Below are positions 52,910 to 61,286 of a stretch of DNA of 64,000 nt, one piece after another. The translations under genes were made by a program, and so were the position numbers. The notes below the pieces were generated by a model, which had not been told where the DNA came from, searched no databases, and was given only the letters and a program-made list of their open reading frames with translations. Origin of the DNA: Gracilibacillus suaedae (lineage in GTDB: Bacteria; Bacillota; Bacilli; Bacillales; Amphibacillaceae); the NCBI RefSeq assembly GCF_017599345.1, contig NZ_JAGFVL010000040.1, positions 1-64,000 of the forward strand, given 5' to 3'. Each line of letters opens with the position of its first letter. Positions within the stretch are counted from its first letter, which is position 1.

Positions 52910-55300
52910 TTATAGATTAATAATTTTCCACCCCTGATCATGCTCTCTTTCGATAACGATCCGTGAAAAATCTTGATTATCTTGTTTGTATACATCCGCT
53001 ATTCCCATTCGGTAAAACTTATATTCTTTTGGGTATGCTGCATGACTTTCAATAATCAATTGACCGTTCTTTTCGATAATAATTCCATTTACACAATGCA
53101 CCGTGCCATTTTCTTGATAGACATATGTTGTTGTACCAAATCCTTTTAAATACGCTACTAACTCTTCTCCCATATCCCAATCGTCACCTGTTGCATTTCC
53201 AGCAAACAGTTCCGGATCATCTTCAAGAAATACAGATTGTCCAAAACGATTATGGGATAAGGATGGCTTATTAATATTGGGGTAGGCAACACTATAAGTC
53301 GAAGCTGCTTCCCCCTCTTTTAGCTCATTTAAAGTGGCACTTGCATTCCAGTCATAACAATAGAGGACAGCCATCATCGATCGGTAAGCTGCATGCAGAT
53401 AAGCTGTTTTTTTACTTTTTTCAAAGAGGACGAGAGCTGAATGGGATACAAGCCCTCCCCATAAGGAATGAATCATATAAGATAATGCTTCCCACCAACG
53501 ATCTGGATTTTGATTTCGAAAATCGTTACTTATACCAATATTCGCCAATATTAATTCACCATACTTCTCCGCAGCTTCTATCTCCCCATATATTGCTAAT
53601 GATTCACTGGTTGGACCAAATCCCGCATTATCGAAGTGATGCTCTGTTATTGCTGATTGATAGGAGCCCACATTATTTACCAACCTCAAACAGAAACTTT
53701 GCCATAGTTCTTGTAGCCGATTCCAGTATTTCACCTTTTTTTGTTTTGCTAGTTCCGCTAATAAATCTTTTATAAATAGGTTAAAGACACCATTCATTTC
53801 TGTCTCATTTTTTTCTCGTTCACTTTGATGTAAATTCTTATCAAAACGAAGTATCATTACCTCGGCCGCCCACTCCAAATAAACATTGGGTTGATGAATT
53901 TTTAAAAATGTTGGATTGACTTTTGACAATAAGAAGAAAACATGTGCAATATAGTCAAAATCTAATGTACGATAAAAATCACCATGTATTTTCAATGGAC
54001 TAGTTAAGTCACCATTTTTAAACCATTTATTTTTTATATAAAATACTGCACTTTTTTCCACTTTTTCTATTTGCTTCGGCTTAACTTCCGCTATCAAATT
54101 TTTTTGTAACAAAAAACATAACTTACCAAGTGACTCTCCTTGATTGGATATAGGTTTAAACCCAAAAGCGTTTTCATCAGTCTCTTCTTCAATAAAAGCA
54201 TTTCGCTCTAAATAATTCGCTCGTGCTTCGATAAGACGATGTATGGGATTCATTACATTAAAAACAACGAAATCTATTTTTTCATTATCTAAAATTACCT
54301 CTAATTTATGCTCTCCCAAATCTTGCATCAAATATTGTATTTGATACTTATTTTCCGATAATTTCTTTAAATAATTAGTGATATCGATCGTCTTATCATA
54401 AAGCTTTAATACAAGCTGATGAATTGTAGTATTGCTAGGTAGCACCACTTCACCAATAAAATGTCTATCCTTCAATACAACCGGTGGATATTGAATAAGC
54501 GGTCGATCGCAATCTAAAAGGGTTTGCTGATATTCTTCAGCATGATCAAAAGCCGCAAATCGATATAACCAAGACTGCTTATTTGCAGCTGGAACGATAA
54601 TACTTTGACCTAAACTGTCATAAATCCAATCACCTTGTTCTTTAGTTTCACTCGATTCTGCTAATATAAGCTGGTGAAACAAGGCTCCATCTAATGAAGG
54701 CGATACTTGCTCACGAAATCTATTCGTATATCGACAGAAAGTTCCGATATTTATCGTCTTGCCTTCTAAATTCAAAATAGCTAAATCGGGTCCATTGTTA
54801 TCTCTCTTTTTGGCAATCAATCTAGTATAATCGTTTGAAATATGCGGGAATATCGCACAAGACTGCTGCATATTCCGATGTACATCTGTATCTCGAAACA
54901 TAATATAAGAAAGAGCACACCACACTTTAAAATGATCAATCACTAATTCCTTTTCATTATGGTTGATAACTTGTATATGCCAATCAAAATAACTATTATC
55001 AGTTGCTGTATAAATATATTCTATAGTGAATCCAGCTTCTAAAAAGTCAAAATCCACCTTTAGTTGTTGCTTTGTCACATCTACTCTTGGTTCTATCCCC
55101 TGATTATCAAAAGTTTGGTTATTTATCTCAATCGAAAAATTCCCAAACAATTTCTGATAGTCCGGGTAATTATGCTCTTTTAAATAACTTTGATTGATAA
55201 CCCAATTCATATGTGACTTGTCTTGATTAACAGAAAGAGAATCAACCAATCCTTTGTCGTTTACTAATGCTGTGAACACTTGGTTCGTTAACTTATACAT
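52910..55300 (-). CDS. Large uncharacterised protein, possible glycoside hydrolase (DUF5695-like)
   Basis: 796 residues, no signal peptide. The N-terminal half (about 1-330) reads as beta-rich, like the sandwich domain of many glycosidases (FDWHIQVINHNEKELVIDHFKVW). The C-terminal half (about 360-720) looks helical, like an alpha-toroid, with the motif EHHFDNAGFGPTSESLAIYGE and NPDRWWEALSYMIHSLWGG. It resembles DUF5695-type proteins but I am not certain. Its place between an ABC transporter and a GH127 enzyme suggests a cytosolic glycosidase or lyase acting on the imported sugar. No catalytic residues are claimed. Confidence 0.7.
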   Translation of the reverse strand: MYKLTNQVFTALVNDKGLVDSLSVNQDKSHMNWVINQSYLKEHNYPDYQKLFGNFSIEINNQTFDNQGIEPRVDVTKQQLKVDFDFLEAGFTIEYIYTATDNSYFDWHIQVINHNEKELVIDHFKVWCALSYIMFRDTDVHRNMQQSCAIFPHISNDYTRLIAKKRDNNGPDLAILNLEGKTINIGTFCRYTNRFREQVSPSLDGALFHQLILAESSETKEQGDWIYDSLGQSIIVPAANKQSWLYRFAAFDHAEEYQQTLLDCDRPLIQYPPVVLKDRHFIGEVVLPSNTTIHQLVLKLYDKTIDITNYLKKLSENKYQIQYLMQDLGEHKLEVILDNEKIDFVVFNVMNPIHRLIEARANYLERNAFIEEETDENAFGFKPISNQGESLGKLCFLLQKNLIAEVKPKQIEKVEKSAVFYIKNKWFKNGDLTSPLKIHGDFYRTLDFDYIAHVFFLLSKVNPTFLKIHQPNVYLEWAAEVMILRFDKNLHQSEREKNETEMNGVFNLFIKDLLAELAKQKKVKYWNRLQELWQSFCLRLVNNVGSYQSAITEHHFDNAGFGPTSESLAIYGEIEAAEKYGELILANIGISNDFRNQNPDRWWEALSYMIHSLWGGLVSHSALVLFEKSKKTAYLHAAYRSMMAVLYCYDWNASATLNELKEGEAASTYSVAYPNINKPSLSHNRFGQSVFLEDDPELFAGNATGDDWDMGEELVAYLKGFGTTTYVYQENGTVHCVNGIIIEKNGQLIIESHAAYPKEYKFYRMGIADVYKQDNQDFSRIVIEREHDQGWKIINL

Positions 55301-55335
55301 ATATTATCCCCCAACGTACATTTATATTGTTGTCT

Positions 55336-56154
55336 TTATTCTTTGATCGCCCCTGCCGTTAGTCCACTTATAATATACTTTTGCAGGATAACGGAAATTA
55401 ACACAATAGGAATCGTTGCAACAATCGCGGCTGCTGTCATCTGACCCCAGTTTAATGAGTGCACACCTTGAAATTGAGAGATTGCAACCGGAACCGTTCG
55501 AGCACTATCTGAAGATGTAAATATTAACGCAAATAAAAATTCATTCCAGGATAATGTGAAGGCGATAATCCCAACGGTGATAATCCCTGGAATAGATAAT
55601 GGTAAAACAATTTTCCAAATTAGCTTTGGAATACTGCAACCATCCATAATCGCCACTTCTTCTATAGCACTTGGTATCGTTCGGAAAAATCCAGTTAAAA
55701 TCCAAACAACTAATGGTGTGAAGTAAGCAATGTAAGGTAAAATTAAAGCAAAGTACGTATCTATCGCACCAATACTTCGCAAAAAGCTAAACAGTGGACT
55801 GATAATAAAAATACCTGGAAAAATAGTCATAAACAATACAAGCATGAACAATCCGTTTTTCATTCGAAACTGTAGCCTTGCAAAAGCATAGGCGGCGGGT
55901 ACACCAATAACTATACACATTATCGCTGTCACACTTGAAATCACTACACTATTCCATATATTTTTCAAAAAACCACTTTCTAATAATACTTGCAGATAAT
56001 TTTCCAAAAAAAGTGTTTCAGGGAAAATCTTTACGTTATAGATTTCATTTTGTTGTTTTAAAGAGGTTAGGATCGTCCATAGGTAAGGAATTGTATTGAT
56101 CAATATAATAGTCACTAATCCAATCCAAAACCAAACTTTTAACTTTTTATTCAT
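55336..56154 (-). CDS. Sugar ABC transporter permease (MalG type), LacI-linked operon
   Basis: 272 residues with six helices and EAA motif IEEVAIMDGCSIPKLIWKIVLPLSI. The C-terminal QKYIISGLTAGAIKE is standard for the family. AGGAGG lies eight bases before the ATG. Works with the preceding permease and binding protein. No ATPase gene is present. Confidence 0.92.
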   Translation of the reverse strand: MNKKLKVWFWIGLVTIILINTIPYLWTILTSLKQQNEIYNVKIFPETLFLENYLQVLLESGFLKNIWNSVVISSVTAIMCIVIGVPAAYAFARLQFRMKNGLFMLVLFMTIFPGIFIISPLFSFLRSIGAIDTYFALILPYIAYFTPLVVWILTGFFRTIPSAIEEVAIMDGCSIPKLIWKIVLPLSIPGIITVGIIAFTLSWNEFLFALIFTSSDSARTVPVAISQFQGVHSLNWGQMTAAAIVATIPIVLISVILQKYIISGLTAGAIKE

Positions 56155-56169
56155 CAGGAGTACCTCCTA

Positions 56170-57042
56170 TTAGTTATACTGCTTATTCATGCTTCTTGTA
56201 TAGAAGTAGATTAATATACCTACTAAAATTACCCCAATAACTGCCATAGCACCACCAAGACCGAAGTCTAGATATTGGAAAAATACTTTGTAATTGTAAA
56301 GGGTAAAGATTTCTGTCGATTCTCCAGGTCCTCCACCAGTCATGACATAGATAATATCGATAACATTGATCGTCTGTAGGGTAGTAAAGATAAGTCCCAT
56401 GGCAATAAAAGGTCTTATCAATGGTAATGTAATATGATAATACTTTTTCCAAGCACCTGCTCCATCTATATCTGCACTCTCATATAATTCTCTAGATATT
56501 GTCTGTAACCCAGATACAATGATTAGAGTTAACAAAGGTGTTGTCTTCCACACATTTGTAATTACTACACTTATCATGGCATGGTCCGATGAAACGAGCC
56601 ACGGAATATTTCGTTCGATGATCCCAATCCCTTCCAAGACATAGTTGATAATCCCGAAATCTGTTTCAAACATAAATTTCCAAGACTGTGCTGCAACGAC
56701 TGGAGCAACGGCCCACGGTAATAAGATGGAAGCGCGGAATAATGAACGACCCTTAAACGCTTGGTTGGCAATTTGTGCGGTAATTAAACCTAGTATTAAC
56801 ATCCCTATAACACTACCAATAATATAGATTAAACTGGTTAGTAAAGAAGATACAAAACGGTCATCCTGCAAAATTTCAAAATAGTTACTTAAACCAACAA
56901 AAGTTGCCTGTGCATCAGGATCTGTTAATCTATATGATTGAAAGCTGTATATGATAGTCGTAATAAGCGGAATAAACACAATAATAATAATCATGGTAAA
57001 TACAGGTAATAACAACATATAAGGTAAGAATCTATATCTCAT
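56170..57042 (-). CDS. Sugar ABC transporter permease (MalF type), LacI-linked operon
   Basis: 290 residues with six helices, LYESADIDGAGAWKKYYHITLPLI as EAA loop and DIIYVMTGGGPGESTEIFTLYNY. It follows the binding-protein gene after a 54-base gap that holds a stem-loop, and precedes the MalG-type permease by 15 bases. Confidence 0.92.
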   Translation of the reverse strand: MRYRFLPYMLLLPVFTMIIIIVFIPLITTIIYSFQSYRLTDPDAQATFVGLSNYFEILQDDRFVSSLLTSLIYIIGSVIGMLILGLITAQIANQAFKGRSLFRASILLPWAVAPVVAAQSWKFMFETDFGIINYVLEGIGIIERNIPWLVSSDHAMISVVITNVWKTTPLLTLIIVSGLQTISRELYESADIDGAGAWKKYYHITLPLIRPFIAMGLIFTTLQTINVIDIIYVMTGGGPGESTEIFTLYNYKVFFQYLDFGLGGAMAVIGVILVGILIYFYTRSMNKQYN

Positions 57043-57058
57043 GATTTACACTCCTTAT

Positions 57059-57089
57059 AACAGGTACCGAGTGACACCCGATACCTGTT
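57059..57089 (-). terminator. Stem-loop between binding protein and permease genes
   Basis: AACAGGTA/TACCTGTT with further pairing inside and no U-tract. Such loops usually protect the upstream mRNA, so that the binding protein is made in excess over the permeases. Confidence 0.6.
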
Positions 57090-57096
57090 ATTCTTA

Positions 57097-58398
57097 TTAT
57101 TCAAGCTCCTCAAGCTCCGTTGCTAATTGGTTTAGAGCTTCTTCCGGTGTTAAATCTCCTGATAACGCCTGATGAATATAGGACTGCGCAATATCAGATA
57201 TTTTAGAGTATTGTGGATGTGATGGCCTTACTGAAGCATGTTCAAATACATCTAAATACTCTTCTAATTGAGGATTTGCTTCTAATACTTCTGGATCCTC
57301 ATATAGTTTTACTCGAGTTCCTACTTGACCACCGCCAAGCAACATTTCTTTCTGATTTTCAAAGGATGTGAACCATTTGATGACTTCCCATGCTGTTTCT
57401 TTATCACTAGCATTTTTGGATATAGCGAAGTTCCAACCTCCGACAGAATTGGCTTTTTGCCCACCTTCAAATGCAAAATTACTAGCTACCCACGTTTTAT
57501 CTTTTACCGGGGAGTCATCAGATTGGTTCTCAGAATACACATAACCCCAGTTTGGATGAAATAATACTTGTCCTTGAGTAAATGGAATTCTGGCATCCTC
57601 TGGTGTTGAATTACCAATTGCTGAAGGGGATACCACTTCATATTCCTCTATCATATCGACCATAAACTGAAGTGCTTCCACTGCCTCCGGACTATTAATC
57701 GTGACATTGCCATCTTCGTCGAAAAAATCGCCATTATTAGCATGTAAAAATTCAGTAAAGCTGACAATAAGTTGTTCAGCGCGTCCCCAGTGCATACTGA
57801 ATCCTTGAATACCTTCCTCTTCTTGAATCGTTTGTGCAACCTCTACAGCCTCTTCATACGTTTCAGGTACTTTCAAATCATACTTTTCTAACAAATCCTT
57901 GCGATACCATAATGGATGTAAGTCATTAAACCATGGAACCGCCCATACATGTCCATCATACGTCATGGCATCAACTTGTCTTTCAATAAATTCTGATTGC
58001 ATTTCTTCTGTAAACAAATCATCTAATGGCTCTATCCATCCTGCTTCTGCAAATTCAGCAGTCCATACGACATCCATATTCACAATGTCAAGATTTTCAG
58101 AGCCAGCCGACAATTGCGTTACAGTTTGATCATGCATTTGTGATGCGTCATTCGACATCTCTACAAATTCTACTTGTATATCATCATGTTCTTCATTAAA
58201 TCTTTGACGTGCTTCCTCCATCATTCCATTAGGATCAGATTCTAGTTTTGCCATATGGATGGTTTGTACATCCGCATTATTTTCGTTTTCAGCTTCATTT
58301 TGTTCCTCATCCGCATTTTCATTACTACAAGCGACTAAAAATACTATTACAATTACTACAACAAAAAGTGAGAAACGTTTTTTAAAATAATTTTTCAT
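57097..58398 (-). CDS. Sugar-binding lipoprotein, LacI-linked operon
   Basis: 433 residues. Signal peptide with lipobox FLVAC (Cys24), acidic Asn/Glu linker (ENADEEQNEAENENN) and a family 1 solute-binding fold (AEFAEAGWIEPLDDLF, SVGGWNFAISKNASDKETAW). First gene of an operon of five (binding protein, two permeases, unknown 796-residue protein, GH127). Two LacI-type palindromes lie about 100 bases upstream. Confidence 0.9.
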   Translation of the reverse strand: MKNYFKKRFSLFVVVIVIVFLVACSNENADEEQNEAENENNADVQTIHMAKLESDPNGMMEEARQRFNEEHDDIQVEFVEMSNDASQMHDQTVTQLSAGSENLDIVNMDVVWTAEFAEAGWIEPLDDLFTEEMQSEFIERQVDAMTYDGHVWAVPWFNDLHPLWYRKDLLEKYDLKVPETYEEAVEVAQTIQEEEGIQGFSMHWGRAEQLIVSFTEFLHANNGDFFDEDGNVTINSPEAVEALQFMVDMIEEYEVVSPSAIGNSTPEDARIPFTQGQVLFHPNWGYVYSENQSDDSPVKDKTWVASNFAFEGGQKANSVGGWNFAISKNASDKETAWEVIKWFTSFENQKEMLLGGGQVGTRVKLYEDPEVLEANPQLEEYLDVFEHASVRPSHPQYSKISDIAQSYIHQALSGDLTPEEALNQLATELEELE

Positions 58399-58488
58399 AG
58401 TTAATTTTCCTCCTTTAATTTTGTACTCATGACTTTGAACAAAGGAAAAGCTCCAACATCACATAATTTGCAAACACCACCCCCTCGA

Positions 58489-58521
58489 ATTAAACGTTTT
58501 CATTTTAGGTTAAACGTTTAA
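58489..58521 (-). promoter_or_regulatory. Tandem LacI-type operators before the transporter operon
   Basis: ATTAAACGTTTT (58489-58500) and the perfect palindrome TTAAACGTTTAA (58510-58521), 21 bases centre to centre, i.e. two helical turns, on the same DNA face. They probably bind the LacI-family protein encoded next to them. Confidence 0.75.
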
Positions 58522-58526
58522 TCTAA

Positions 58527-58558
58527 AATTAGTGTTTAAACGCTCTCGCGTTTAACTA
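58527..58558 (-). terminator. Hairpin overlapping the LacI-family gene stop
   Basis: GTTAAACGC/GCGTTTAA with loop GAGA and flanking TTAG...CTAA, followed by UUUU on the minus strand. It may end the regulator transcript; the AAACGC arms also resemble half operators. Confidence 0.6.
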
Positions 58559-59561
58559 ATTTACAATTTAATCTAATTTTATTAGACAAGATTCTTTCTC
58601 CTCTTATTTTTTTTATTAATAATTTAATGGATTGCTGCCCCATCTCATTTAATGGTAGACTCACCGTAGTTAATTTAGGTGTTAAATACTGGCTGATCTC
58701 TCGATTATCAAAACCTATAACCGCTAAATCACCAGGAACGTCTATTCCTAATTCACTTGCTGCCTTTAATACACCACCTGCCATTAAGTCATTCATGGCT
58801 AATATAGCACTAGGTTTATGGTTAGTCTGTAATAAAACATGGCCTTGTTGATAACCAGAATTAAATTCCCAATCCCCATTAGTAATCCAATCTGGATTCC
58901 ATTCTATTTGATTTTCTTGGAATGCTTTTTTAAAACCTTTTAATCGTTCAATAGTTGATTCAGAATTTTTAAATCCTGTAATTAGTCCAATATCTTTAAT
59001 TCCTTCGTCGATTAGATAGTCCGTTGCATAAAAAGCCGCACTAAAGTCGTTATAATTGACCGATAAATCTTTTGGATTAGATGTATCACAATAAGTATAT
59101 ACAACAGGTATAGATGAATCTGGCAGTATCCCTTTTACATCACGTGAATGAATCCCAATATAGATAATCCCTTCAACTTGACTTGCTAATAAAACTTTAA
59201 ACATTGGTGCTGCTTCTTGTTTACATATTTCGGAATCGGGATATTGCACACCGGTTTTTTTCTTCATACGTAAGTTCATTAGTAATATAGAATATCCATG
59301 ATCTTCCGCAAAAGAATTTATTCCATCAATTATTTCTGGTGCATTAAAAACAGACAAGTCTTCGACAATAACACCAATCGTTTGAGATTTATTCATTTTT
59401 AAGCTTTTGGCCATTCGATTAGGAGCATAATTAAATTCTTCAGCTATTTGCAAGATTTTCTTTTTAGTTTCTTCACCTACTCGACCTCTATTATTGAGAA
59501 CATTTGAAACAGTAGCAACAGAAACATTTGCCTTCTGAGCGATTTTTTTTAAACTAGCCAT
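58536..59561 (-). CDS. LacI/GalR-family transcriptional repressor
   Basis: 341 residues. N-terminal helix-turn-helix (SLKKIAQKANVSVATVSNVLNNRGRVGEETKKKI) with hinge FNYAPNRMAKSLKM, then a periplasmic-binding-protein-like sensor domain ending PLNEMGQQSIKLLIKKI. It is expected to repress the transporter-GH127 operon and itself: matching AAACGTTT palindromes lie before both. The inducer is unknown, presumably the imported sugar. Confidence 0.92.
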   Translation of the reverse strand: MASLKKIAQKANVSVATVSNVLNNRGRVGEETKKKILQIAEEFNYAPNRMAKSLKMNKSQTIGVIVEDLSVFNAPEIIDGINSFAEDHGYSILLMNLRMKKKTGVQYPDSEICKQEAAPMFKVLLASQVEGIIYIGIHSRDVKGILPDSSIPVVYTYCDTSNPKDLSVNYNDFSAAFYATDYLIDEGIKDIGLITGFKNSESTIERLKGFKKAFQENQIEWNPDWITNGDWEFNSGYQQGHVLLQTNHKPSAILAMNDLMAGGVLKAASELGIDVPGDLAVIGFDNREISQYLTPKLTTVSLPLNEMGQQSIKLLIKKIRGERILSNKIRLNCKLVKRESV

Positions 59562-59577
59562 TTTTTCACCACTTTGA

Positions 59578-59589
59578 TAAAACGTTTAA
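59578..59589 (-). promoter_or_regulatory. LacI-type operator before the regulator gene
   Basis: TAAAACGTTTAA, 16 bases before the regulator start, suggesting autoregulation. Confidence 0.65.
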
Positions 59590-59768
59590 TCTTTATAAGA
59601 AAATTAACATGAATTCGCTTTCCTTGTCAATAAATATTAGAAAATTAATCCTATTTCTTATCCTTTACTACCTTTCTTTCCGTTTTGCAGACTGAACAAA
59701 AAAATATTGTATATAAAAAAGTAGTTCAGTAAGGAGTACAAATTGCCTGCACTCCAGAACTAAACTAT

Positions 59769-60224
59769 TTAAAGTGTCTTCATTTGTTTCAACACAGGCA
59801 CACCATCAATCGGTACCGCTCCAATCGTTTTCTTATAAAACTCCACGGGACCAGCATCACCTATGATTGCATACGCGTAACCTTTAGCTCGTAATTGAAA
59901 CAAGCTAGCCAACAACAACTGATAACCAATTCCTTGCCCTCTTGCACTTTCCTTCATTCCGGTAGGGCCAAAAAAGTTTCGAAATGTCGTATCATAACAG
60001 GCAAAACCTAATATATCTTTATCTTGGACTGCGATTAAACAGTTAGCAGGTACCTTTGCGCAAGCGACTTCACATTCACTTACCCAGTTTTCAGAAAAAT
60101 GCTCTCGAACCCAATCCATCACTTTATGTTTTTCTGGTGGTAAAACCGTTCGAATTTGATAGTTTTGCGTCGTATCAAGTGAATCTTCGGATAATGAATA
60201 TAAATTGACTAACATATCTGTCAT
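59769..60224 (-). CDS. GNAT-family N-acetyltransferase
   Basis: About 151 residues from the ATG at 60224, eight bases after AAGGAGG, which is encoded by the last codons of the lactonase gene. Acetyl-CoA-binding segment MKESARGQGIGYQLLLASLFQLRAKGYAYAIIGDAG (Q/RxxGxG/A as RGQGIG). Acetylates an unknown amine; its place at the end of a hexosaminidase operon could mean an amino sugar (inference). Two bases separate it from the preceding stop. Confidence 0.85.
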   Translation of the reverse strand: MTDMLVNLYSLSEDSLDTTQNYQIRTVLPPEKHKVMDWVREHFSENWVSECEVACAKVPANCLIAVQDKDILGFACYDTTFRNFFGPTGMKESARGQGIGYQLLLASLFQLRAKGYAYAIIGDAGPVEFYKKTIGAVPIDGVPVLKQMKTL

Positions 60225-60226
60225 TC

Positions 60227-61255
60227 TCACAGCCTCCTTAAAAACTTTAAACAAGTCGGTTTAATCATTTCATATTGATCAGGTACCGGTTGTAATGTAC
60301 CATCTGAGGTAATTTTTAGTACTGTGATCATGTCACTATGCTCATTAGCAACCAACATAAATGCACCATCAGGCGTTACAGCAAAATTTCGTGGCCAACA
60401 CCCTAGTGTTGATACCTCATCATGAAAGGTTAGCACGCCATCGGTAAACACTTGAAAAACGGTAATAGAATCTCTTCCCCTATTCGATACATATAGGAAA
60501 TGCTCATCTGGCGAAAAGTGTATATCCGCACAATAATTATCTATCTCTTCGTCTTGAGGAATAGTAGCAATTTCCTGAATAAGCTCCATCTCTAACTTCT
60601 CTTGATTAAAGCGGTAGACTGAAACAGTAGAACTGAATTCATTTGCAATATAAATGAATTGCCGATTCTGAGAAACAACTAGATGCCGTGGTCCCTTACC
60701 TTGTCCTAAATCAAATGAATGAACATGATGTAAGCTTAGTTGATTGCGAATTATTTGAAATAGTGACAAGGTATTCTGACCTAAATCCGTAACTAAAAAA
60801 GTATTCTGATCACCTAATGGATAACAAGTATGTGGGTGTGAATGCTTACCTTGCTGAACCATCGGCAGTTTAATTGCATCACTACACGTTTCTATTGAAC
60901 CATCCTCTTTTAGTGGGTGTAACGAAATATTCCCTTCCCCATAATTTGCGATTAATAAAAATTCCCCTTCTTCATCGGCATGGACATAACAAGGCCCTGA
61001 TCCTTTTGTAAACTGTCTACCAAGTTCAATGAACTGCGAATCAAGCTGAAAACCCGCTACTTCTCCCTTATCCACCTCACTGACAGCATAAATGATGTCT
61101 AAATAAGGGTGAGGCGCTAAAAAAGAAGGGGAAGTAATCCCCTTTATCGTAGACTGCTTTTCAAATGAATGTGTTTTTGAATTGTAAGTTACCAAATGTA
61201 TCGCTTCCTCCACTTCTTGCCCATATCCTCCAGCAAACATTTTATAGCTACTCAT
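60227..61255 (-). CDS. Lactonase-family seven-bladed beta-propeller (YkgB/Pgl-like)
   Basis: 342 residues from the ATG at 61255; B. subtilis YkgB is of the same size. Repeated propeller strands include HPYLDIIYAVSE, GKGPRHLVVSQNRQFIYIANEFSSTVSVYRF, IHFSPDEHFLYVSNRGRDSITVFQV and PRNFAVTPDGAFMLVANEHSD. The family hydrolyses 6-phosphogluconolactone or related sugar lactones in the cytosol. In this operon the substrate might instead be the lactone of an oxidised amino sugar, which is speculative. It starts 31 bases after the hexosaminidase stop. Confidence 0.85.
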   Translation of the reverse strand: MSSYKMFAGGYGQEVEEAIHLVTYNSKTHSFEKQSTIKGITSPSFLAPHPYLDIIYAVSEVDKGEVAGFQLDSQFIELGRQFTKGSGPCYVHADEEGEFLLIANYGEGNISLHPLKEDGSIETCSDAIKLPMVQQGKHSHPHTCYPLGDQNTFLVTDLGQNTLSLFQIIRNQLSLHHVHSFDLGQGKGPRHLVVSQNRQFIYIANEFSSTVSVYRFNQEKLEMELIQEIATIPQDEEIDNYCADIHFSPDEHFLYVSNRGRDSITVFQVFTDGVLTFHDEVSTLGCWPRNFAVTPDGAFMLVANEHSDMITVLKITSDGTLQPVPDQYEMIKPTCLKFLRRL

Positions 61256-61286
61256 TTGAATGGATCTCAGTCCTTTCGAAAATTGA

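Noticed and set aside
53341-53775. 144-codon plus-strand frame opposite the 796-residue protein
   Set aside because: Antisense shadow with no family resemblance and no SD; the opposite strand is a normal coding frame in an operon.
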